From positions 1-37,216 of the forward strand of contig NZ_QOIO01000056.1 of NCBI RefSeq assembly GCF_003332305.1: a DNA stretch of 37,216 bases, in the 5' to 3' direction. This DNA comes from Microvirga aerophila. GTDB taxonomy: Bacteria > Pseudomonadota > Alphaproteobacteria > Rhizobiales > Beijerinckiaceae. Below the pieces are notes generated by a model. The model saw only the letters and a program-made list of their open reading frames with translations, did no database searches and had not been told where the DNA came from. Of the stretch, positions 34,401 through 37,216 are shown piece after piece. How positions within the stretch are numbered: position 1 is the stretch's first letter; every line of letters begins with the position of its first letter. The translations under genes and the position numbers were made by a program.

Positions 34401-36209
34401 GCCTTCAAGCCTGATCGTGGTGTCGACAAGCCCATTCCCGTCCGTGTCGAGGTGGAGGATTGCCGATCCTGCCGTGACATCCATGATCTTCACTGTCGAG
34501 GCGCCCTCGACCACGACACGGTCATCGGTGCCGAAGCCCGTGATGTTGGCGCCGTCTAGCTCTTCGGCCTTGCCGGTCACGGTGTCGGCTCCGCCTGCCG
34601 ACAGATCGACGTTGTCCTCCTTGGCCGTGCCGAGGCCGAAGGTATTGTTCAGGGCATTGCCCTTGATGTTGAGCGAGCCGCTGCCTTCCACCTTGAAGTT
34701 CTCGATCGCGTCCGGAAGGACGAAGGGCTGGGCTGCCGAGCCGACCGAGCTGCTGCCGCTGTAGACCACCGTGTCCGCCTGGTCTGTTCCCTCGACCTTA
34801 CCGAGATCGATCGGATCAGCTACGGTCTGGATCCCGCCGTTGGCCTTGCCCGTGACGGTCACCGTCGCCGTGGATGTTGCGGTGCCGCCATGGCCGTCCG
34901 AGATCTTGTAGGTGATCACCACTTGCGCCGTCTGACCGGGGGCGAGGCTGTCGTACTTGCCGGCGCTATCGTAGTGAATGGAGCCGTCAGCGTTGATGGA
35001 CACTGAGCCCAGACCATTGGTGATGCTCGCCGAGGTGACCGTGAGCTTGTCAGTCGAATCCTTGTCGGTGTCGTTTTGCAGGACCACGATGTCGATCGCG
35101 GTCGCATCGTCGGTCTCGACGGCGTCCTTCACGGGCACTGGGCCGTCGTTGCTGCCCTTGATGGTTACCGTCAGGGTGGAGGTGACACTCTTTCCATCTT
35201 TCCCGGTGGCGACGTAGGTGAAAGTTTCGGCCAGCGTCCCGTCGACGCCGAGCGCCTGCACGGCGGCATCCCTGTTGTTCAGGGTGTAGGCCCACTTGCC
35301 GTCTTGGCCGATGGCGAGCGTGCCATGTTTCCCCGTGACCGTTGCCGCTTTGAAGAGCGTCGAGAGCGTCTTGCCGTTGATTGTCGTGAGCTTGAGGCCA
35401 GCGGCATCATTCGTGAGGACGTTGCCGGACACCAGAGCGCTCTGGGCGTCTTCGGTGACGGAGGCGGTGTCCGGGTTGGCCGTTGCCACCGGGGTCGGAG
35501 AAGGCGGGGTTGAGGGCTTCAAAACGCCGATCAGGTCAGTCTGGGCGATGCTGGTGACGCCCTTGAGATCGATGCGCATGTCGGCGCTGCCGTCACCGTT
35601 GGTGTCGACCCAGAGGGAGGCCGTTGAGCCGCTGGTGGTGTACCAAGCTGACGCTGCGCCCCCGCCCAGTGCCTTCTGTCCACCCCAGGTGATCTGGCCC
35701 AGCGCCGAGAGGTCGATCTTGTCGCCCTCACTAGCCTTGAAGTCAGTGATGGTGTCGAACCTGCTTGTCTCTGAATCGCTCGCGGCCTTGAAAGCGAAGG
35801 TGTCCTTGCCGCGTCCGCCGGTCTGCATGTCCGCGGCGCCGCCGCCAACCACGAGGTCGTCGCCGCTGCCCGCCCGGATCACCTCGGCCTTGTCGGTCCC
35901 GTAGATCGTGTCCTTGCCGCTACTGCCCTCGACCTCGATCCCGCTGACGACTTTGCCCTTCTGGGCGGCTGTGTAGGTGTTGAGGGAGAGGCTGCGGTAG
36001 GCGTTGCCGCTGGCGTCCCGCGCCACCGTGCCGTCCGTGAAGGTGAACTTGACGAGGCCCTGGTCGTACAGGTCGCGCAGGACCTTCTCGAGGGGCTGGC
36101 CGGAGCCGAAGGCCGTGAGAATTTCGCCCCAGGTGATGTCGCTGCCATTGGTAACGGTCGCAGTGCCGACGCGGTTCGAGTCCAGTCGGCGAAGGTCGAT
36201 GGTGGCCAT
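25449..36209 (-). CDS. giant secreted RTX/Calx-beta/cadherin-like adhesin
   Basis: About 3586 residues from ATG 36209 (GAGGGAA about seven bases upstream); the frame reaches 36275 but that stretch is not typical. From the N-terminus: a unique 90-residue start (MATIDLRRLDSNRVGTATV); an RTX/serralysin-like module (IYGTDKAEVIRAGSGDDLVVGG...FDTITDFKASEGDKIDLSALG); VCBS-like repeats; a second RTX-like beta-roll region; four cadherin-like repeats (33190-34317); about eight Calx-beta-type domains ending in TNDD or DNDE; a mid-protein beta-roll (29440-30060); two copies of a two-domain module (28140-28722 and 27267-27858); and C-terminal GGxGxD repeats with a C-terminal region like type I secretion signals. 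There is no signal peptide. It is a probable calcium-dependent surface or matrix protein exported by a type I system. No HlyB/HlyD/TolC genes lie in the window. Confidence 0.9.
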   Translation of the reverse strand: MATIDLRRLDSNRVGTATVTNGSDITWGEILTAFGSGQPLEKVLRDLYDQGLVKFTFTDGTVARDASGNAYRSLSLNTYTAAQKGKVVSGIEVEGSSGKDTIYGTDKAEVIRAGSGDDLVVGGGAADMQTGGRGKDTFAFKAASDSETSRFDTITDFKASEGDKIDLSALGQITWGGQKALGGGAASAWYTTSGSTASLWVDTNGDGSADMRIDLKGVTSIAQTDLIGVLKPSTPPSPTPVATANPDTASVTEDAQSALVSGNVLTNDAAGLKLTTINGKTLSTLFKAATVTGKHGTLAIGQDGKWAYTLNNRDAAVQALGVDGTLAETFTYVATGKDGKSVTSTLTVTIKGSNDGPVPVKDAVETDDATAIDIVVLQNDTDKDSTDKLTVTSASITNGLGSVSINADGSIHYDSAGKYDSLAPGQTAQVVITYKISDGHGGTATSTATVTVTGKANGGIQTVADPIDLGKVEGTDQADTVVYSGSSSVGSAAQPFVLPDAIENFKVEGSGSLNIKGNALNNTFGLGTAKEDNVDLSAGGADTVTGKAEELDGANITGFGTDDRVVVEGASTVKIMDVTAGSAILHLDTDGNGLVDTTIRLEGDGLDGSKLKPNDFTIASGDGSSTIKFAPTNVAPTAQDGTGSAAEDTSISRKVTATDADKDALTYSIVDAPAANKGSLDFKSDGTYTFTPAADFAGTVTFTYRANDGAVNSNIATVTLEISPVNDAPTAAPVAVEGAEEQVISGKVVGSDRDGDSLNYKLSASGAPENGTVTVNSDGSFSYQGKDNFHGDDAFTVEVSDGKGGTTTAQVAVTVASASDAPVAQKGTNSGVEDTVITGKVTATDADGDTLTYAVHGDAPAGLFFNLDGTYTFTPAQDFHGEVTFEFVASDGIHNSAPQTVTITVAPANEAPVAKDGSGNGNEDTTISGSVSATDGDEDALTYSVVDAPEAAQGTLVFNEDGTYTFTPARDFNGTATFTYRASDGTNDSNVATVTLTVNPVDDTPPVASITSGTASEADGEIIIPVALSYASNQDVRLTYEVSTPDKVITFANTTEGNLPAAYEGVRWTGIFASGDDKAVVATTGGGQFQSLDPNGFAISSLTVSSDDLNQLGGQQIVTIQAIKGGAVVATKEVTLTNGTASTPVNFGPEFSGIDAIHIDGAADRFGNDMPVKIDNVVLAGSKPTTGTITIAAGQTTGSIKIPVVNDKVFETGETITVRLIGVDGATLGENFEAVGTITNDDAAPLPMITFTKIVAGDIHEGTWPVEFEVTRDSRLDEELTVNLESDLFGDQTVTFAPGETSQLVFFNTADDEVGQPTRTYEIKLGQSPNYVPGATTSISGNYLDNDGGPVVNTPPVASSQITYINEVDFTTYGGTYSLAAYGDDAQGDKLTLKLVGNQPENGTITFDPDLRPGALMFTPNPGFLATLDKGETYQFTYQFTVSDGEFESAPQTGTVMVFGDGLPVGALPTVSVSATDVTEGGAITYTFTRNGSTAAPLNVAYTLGGTATSGSDYTAPVSSVTFAAGSSTAAVTVRTTNDTAVESAETVSLTLAESVNYTIGQGTATSTIADNDTAAQALPTISVTDVSISEGGNLNFKFPMSAASAERLTVAYEIVFGTATTDDISFAQTGTFIIAAGQANRGLNVLTIEDALPEGDETVTFRITSVTTDSGAPGATIVDGEGVGMITNDDGPVVPTPALPTLSISDATVAEGDAATFTVTLSAPSATPVTVTWGTLHQTTSADDLPPAGGTLIFEPGQTSQTITVPTTEDTTVEGTEEFHVVLSAPSGATLAKATGAGTITNDDQAQGPASEPGIIIQQTGGSTQVEEGGATDTFTIALANAPTADVTVMVSGDYFQVASNPDDPYGEVYLTFTKDNWNVPQTVTVTALDDADPEQTGTGSLYISTLGSADPRYNNFYPNNGLVSVSVTDNDNGNTGNTAPSALDVATDTYDTDLSLDVAGFGYDTETGDSVTYEILTQPAEGAVTVLTDGKFHFEGNAEFLAALKRGEIKPVTFQYQVSDGELTSEPATITINVHGTNPGDETIQAFTRTTFSQTDFFPLDGKDGNDTVVFDSVTLTSGTGLEISLGQTIKWTEYAGKPIVNIENITIKNTTGNLARTMTVGGDDQANVITIENTNHKLSILGRGGNDTINFKGIGNGLTSVINGGAGDDTVNAYSAVIVNVADGNDTVNVFNGSNVTVQNFTAGDKVNFGAGIQASNVSAAVAGGNTVFTINQGGVTSTVTVQGATNLVAGTDWTAGGVAEPPPPAPAVINAESASSEVTEGGIATFTFSRTGDLSQPLTVAIDTSFSSAVPGQDFTAPATITFAAGSDTATLEIQTLTDAATEGPATIEVRIAPAAGYTVGTADSIATDLIDSQGTDPEPVRPSLSIDDVTVKESAGTATFTVTLSAAAAAAVSVDYALAGGPAGLISPASGTLTFEPGQTTKTIEVPISDNGTVATGPQKFVVNLSNVSANATLADLMGEGTIIEDDLPTEMPALTIATTTGLDENGTISWNAIPGAASYVLIGIEPDEPNFPPHTLGFAVAPNTSFAMNGNDEFTGMVVTVEARDANGNVLARSENQTDLIANVNDVPTGRPVISDNTPEVGQLLTISIGDLADGDGMRTDRPDEYGYIWEQSLDGSTWALVSTTDSYQVTEVDIGYFIRGAARYTDRGDLLETGYSLTTAKVNDPNPNTPPVAFDDAAETPVGEAIAIEVLSNDFDFEGDAKTIESHGQGRNGTVTVQDGKLVYTPNANFVGIDTFEYTVNGGDTAKVTVTVKQKAEPLTLLTVDNVDEKSTLSWTAVPGAVSYVFIGLEPDDPGAPPHELGFALAPATSFSINGDDEFVGMAIHIEARDANGAVITRSVNETFAIANINDIPTGNLSVDDMTPAVGQTLTLGIGTFEDGDGYRDRGRAEEFEWAWERSLDGATWTTITAGPSPSAQSYTVTQADNGYFLRGRAIYEDRAGDTIETVYSLTTGRVGAIDTGGGGGDGSDGEGGGNDGEIVFGSLVVTNGDTATELGADGSLTIKLSERPAANVTVTLSGDNQVTALGPNGSAELVFTPVNWDIPQTVKVIANEDGVEEGPHTGDVWFDTTSPDQRFDGLVQLQTVNVTDSAPEPDPIPDVTVAYLGRVDVTEGSEITFTFHRSEGTKDLAILWERTGIIDEADIAAIKWNGVEGGFAGFRGFAQTATLTIVLRDDTNVEEMESVGVKVLPSELYLWSDPFEASTNVLDNDEAPVNTKPVVESKTVVLTEDQMTAQIKPLITDGDGNPTTIKVVGTLPTYVTLDEANRSFHFNGEASAFDRLNDGDKETITFEYVANDGTEDSDPGLITITINGITDQAAPQRDVETAPGTDPYSYDLGNGGPAGQRTANNDILNDGAGLSSTIPGFGGNDTIYGRDGNDNLVGGNGNDTIYGGSGDDQINGDGGGTDARNVGTPGDDLLYGGDGNDTINGQDGNDIIVGGHGADDLTGGNGDDTFVYLSIFDRGDTVTMQGQLAANDVFDFREFDFGPNDAGRQGPAGGFQLFNQAPVPGQMVEDAFYYDASNGKLSINTGQDGVEDFSITVRTAQAFLQRLNNDDFLI
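25750..26035 (-). repeat. RTX nonapeptide repeats near the C-terminus
   Basis: A series of GGxGxDxLx-type nonapeptides (GGNDTIYGRDGNDNLVGG, GGSGDDQING, GGDGNDTINGQDGNDIIVGG) encodes a calcium-binding parallel beta-roll just before the predicted C-terminal secretion region. It is part of the giant gene. Confidence 0.85.
27267..27858 (-). repeat. module copy B: FN3-like plus Ig-like pair in the giant protein
   Basis: About 197 residues, from LTLLTVDNVDEKSTLSW to SLTTGRVG. It contains a fibronectin III-like part (AVPGAVSYVFIGLEPDDPG) followed by the bacterial Ig-like repeat pattern (FEWAWERSLDGATW ... YFLRGRAIYEDRAG). It is a paralogue of copy A; by eye about 60% of residues in the first half are identical. 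Confidence 0.8.
28140..28722 (-). repeat. module copy A: FN3-like plus Ig-like pair in the giant protein
   Basis: About 194 residues, from LTIATTTGLDENGTISW to SLTTAKVN, with the same order as copy B (AIPGAASYVLIGIEPDEPN, then YGYIWEQSLDGSTW and YFIRGAARYTDRG). The copies are separated by a cadherin-like spacer of about 85 residues. Confidence 0.8.
33190..34317 (-). repeat. four tandem cadherin-like repeats in the giant protein
   Basis: Four units of about 93-95 residues, each with EDTxISGxVxATDxDGDxLTY, DGTYTFTP and a closing NDAP-type linker. The first and last units resemble each other more than the two middle ones. These are calcium-binding, beta-sandwich spacer domains typical of adhesins. 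Confidence 0.85.
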
Positions 36210-36282
36210 GAAGAGTTCCCTCGGGCCATGCGTAATCGCAGGCCGCGCACAGTAGAAGCCGGTCTTGATGAACAAGAATAAA

Positions 36283-36303
36283 CGTATACTTCAGTGGTAT
36301 ACG
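36283..36303. promoter_or_regulatory. 21-bp dyad CGTATAC-N7-GTATACG upstream of the giant gene
   Basis: Seven-base arms are perfectly inverted around a 7-bp spacer, 74-94 bp upstream of the ATG of the giant gene. The spot fits a promoter operator. Each arm contains the palindrome GTATAC, so it could also be read as a direct repeat. Confidence 0.45.
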
Positions 36304-36894
36304 AGGTAACGCCCCTTGGCTCTCGCGTGTTTACCCTTGCGACATGCGTGACGACTCATCCCTGAAATGGGATAACTGTCGAACGTCTGGTCGGGGTGAT
36401 GAGCCTATGCTGGCCTAATGCCAGTTTGTACAATTCGGGGCAATTACTCTACGGTGGTATCTGTGGCCCTGTGGAGGTACTAATATCGTCAAATGCTCTT
36501 ATTTCGAGAGAATAAGCCTCGCATGAAGCATAACTATTCTTGTCATTGCAGGCTTAACAGGAGTTTTTTGCTGACAATTTCATCCTATATGGGAACATTT
36601 TGATAAGTATATTAAGGATAAGCTTAGCTATGATTCGTGTTGCCGCTGCGTCTGGCGGAATGGCGGGTGCCGTACATCATCATGCGAGCCGACGCCCGTG
36701 TCGGTCCCGGACGTCAAGAAGATCTGCGCCGTCGAGGTTGAGGTCGCTGGCTGACATCCACGGCCTGCTCCATCGTCGATGCGTGACGTCCACTCAAACA
36801 GGGCGTGCGCCTTTGCGCTGGTCCCTTGCGTCGTCCGATGCAGGTCAGCCGGGGCAGCGCCTGCGGCGGCCCGTTCGGCGGCGTTGCGGGCAGG
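36304..36894. other. gene-free interval between the giant gene and the insertion sequence
   Basis: The left half (about 36440-36640) is AT-rich and has small dyads, CTGGC-N5-GCCAG at 36410-36424 and CTTATT-N7-AATAAG at 36498-36516. The right half is GC-rich and has open frames on both strands that look non-coding. I recognise no gene. It probably holds the promoter of the giant gene and the flank of the insertion. Confidence 0.5.
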
Positions 36895-37216
36895 TGACCT
36901 GACTGGGTGGAATTGGACCAAGTTGATTGAGAGGATTGACCTGGAACCAAGGAGACACTCATGCCGAAGAAGAGGTTCAGTTCGGAGCAGATCATCGCCA
37001 AGGTGCGCCAGATCGAGGTGCAGCTCGCGCAAGGCAAGAGCATCGCGCTTGCCTGTAAGGAGGCCGCGATATCGGAGCAGAGCTACTTCCGCTGGCGCAA
37101 AGAGTATGGCGGGCTTCAGATCGAGCAAGCCAAGCGCCTGAAGGATCTGGAGCGGGAGAATGCCCGTCTGCGCCGGCTTGTCGCCGACCTCTCGCTGGAG
37201 AAGCAGATCCTCAAGG
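36895..37216 (+). mobile_element. IS3-family insertion sequence, left end (runs off the window)
   Basis: The transposase orfA begins at 36961. A plausible left terminal inverted repeat starts at TGACCTGACTGGGTGG (36895). The other end and the target-site duplication lie beyond the window, so the boundary and the group within IS3 are not certain. Confidence 0.65.
36961..37216 (+). CDS. IS3-family transposase orfA (partial, open at right edge)
   Basis: 85 codons are visible from ATG 36961, preceded by AAGGAGA. The product (PKKRFSSEQIIAKVRQIEV, then ACKEAAISEQSYFRWRKEYGG, then a leucine-zipper-like LKDLERENARLRRLVADLSL) is a classic OrfA: a helix-turn-helix that binds the element ends, followed by a coiled coil for oligomerisation. 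In IS3 elements OrfA is fused to the DDE catalytic OrfB by programmed -1 frameshifting; that junction lies outside the window. Confidence 0.92.
   Translation, partial: MPKKRFSSEQIIAKVRQIEVQLAQGKSIALACKEAAISEQSYFRWRKEYGGLQIEQAKRLKDLERENARLRRLVADLSLEKQILK

Noticed and set aside
32049..34559. 836-residue open frame on the plus strand inside the giant gene (also 28245-29723 and 29793-30953)
   Set aside because: These are antisense to a clearly coding, repeat-rich gene; the translations are Arg/Asp/Gly-rich without domains, as expected for the complement of GC-rich Thr/Val/Asp codons.
36600..36902. Arg/Ser-rich open frames on both strands beside the insertion sequence
   Set aside because: No recognisable motif, no ribosome site and mutually overlapping frames; treated as non-coding.

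Overview
The window is GC-rich DNA from a bacterial chromosome, most likely an alphaproteobacterium of the Rhizobiales, with Methylobacteriaceae (Microvirga/Methylobacterium-like) as the best guess. This rests on gene content: HWE-type sensor kinases, SemiSWEET half-transporters, a BrnA-like orphan antitoxin, a UvrA2-type ATPase and a giant RTX/Calx-beta protein. It is an inference, not a taxonomic proof. No rRNA, tRNA or CRISPR array is visible.

Layout, left to right. (1) 99-5152 is a signalling island: an HWE kinase that seems to lack its N-terminal part, then a divergent two-component module. On the minus strand a receiver-kinase hybrid overlaps a single-domain response regulator; on the plus strand a CHASE3 kinase overlaps an Rcp1-like response regulator. 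(2) 5124-7904 holds small genes: a membrane protein, an orphan BrnA-like antitoxin, a lysozyme-inhibitor (MliC-like) gene broken by an in-frame TAA, two adjacent SemiSWEET genes and two small membrane proteins. (3) 8164-10698 is a UvrA2-like ABC ATPase. (4) 10819-19409 is an Lrp/AsnC regulator divergent from a seven-gene operon: solute-binding protein, two permeases, a double ATPase, a luciferase-like flavin monooxygenase, a CMD-family protein and an AhpD-like protein. As I recall it, this is the KPN_01854/KPN_01858 and Avi_7169/Avi_7170 type cluster, whose substrate is unknown. The 422-bp gap between regulator and operon carries an Lrp-type box and several copies of the dyad GTTCT-N6-AGAAC. 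(5) 24200 down to 19600 is a minus-strand run: TTHB210-like secreted protein, cupredoxin (amber codon inside its Tat signal), ECF sigma factor, DUF2231 membrane protein, GH15 glycosidase and a membrane protein with an apparent frameshift. (6) 24604-25167 is an NADPH-dependent FMN reductase. (7) 36209 down to 25449 is a single gene of about 3586 codons for a secreted modular protein with RTX-like modules at both ends, cadherin-like and Calx-beta repeats, and a duplicated two-domain module. It ends at a strong terminator. (8) The right edge enters an IS3-family insertion sequence.

The themes are environmental sensing (four or five two-component proteins and an ECF sigma factor), uptake plus flavin/peroxidase-type chemistry of an unidentified substrate, and surface adhesion. 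Four loci look damaged: a missing kinase N-terminus, a TAA in the MliC-like gene, a frameshift in the membrane protein and a TAG in the cupredoxin. They are either genuine decay or sequence errors, and reads would decide. The observations most worth follow-up are the unknown-substrate transport/oxidation operon with its repeated operator dyads, the ECF-cupredoxin-GH15 gene set, and the architecture of the giant protein.
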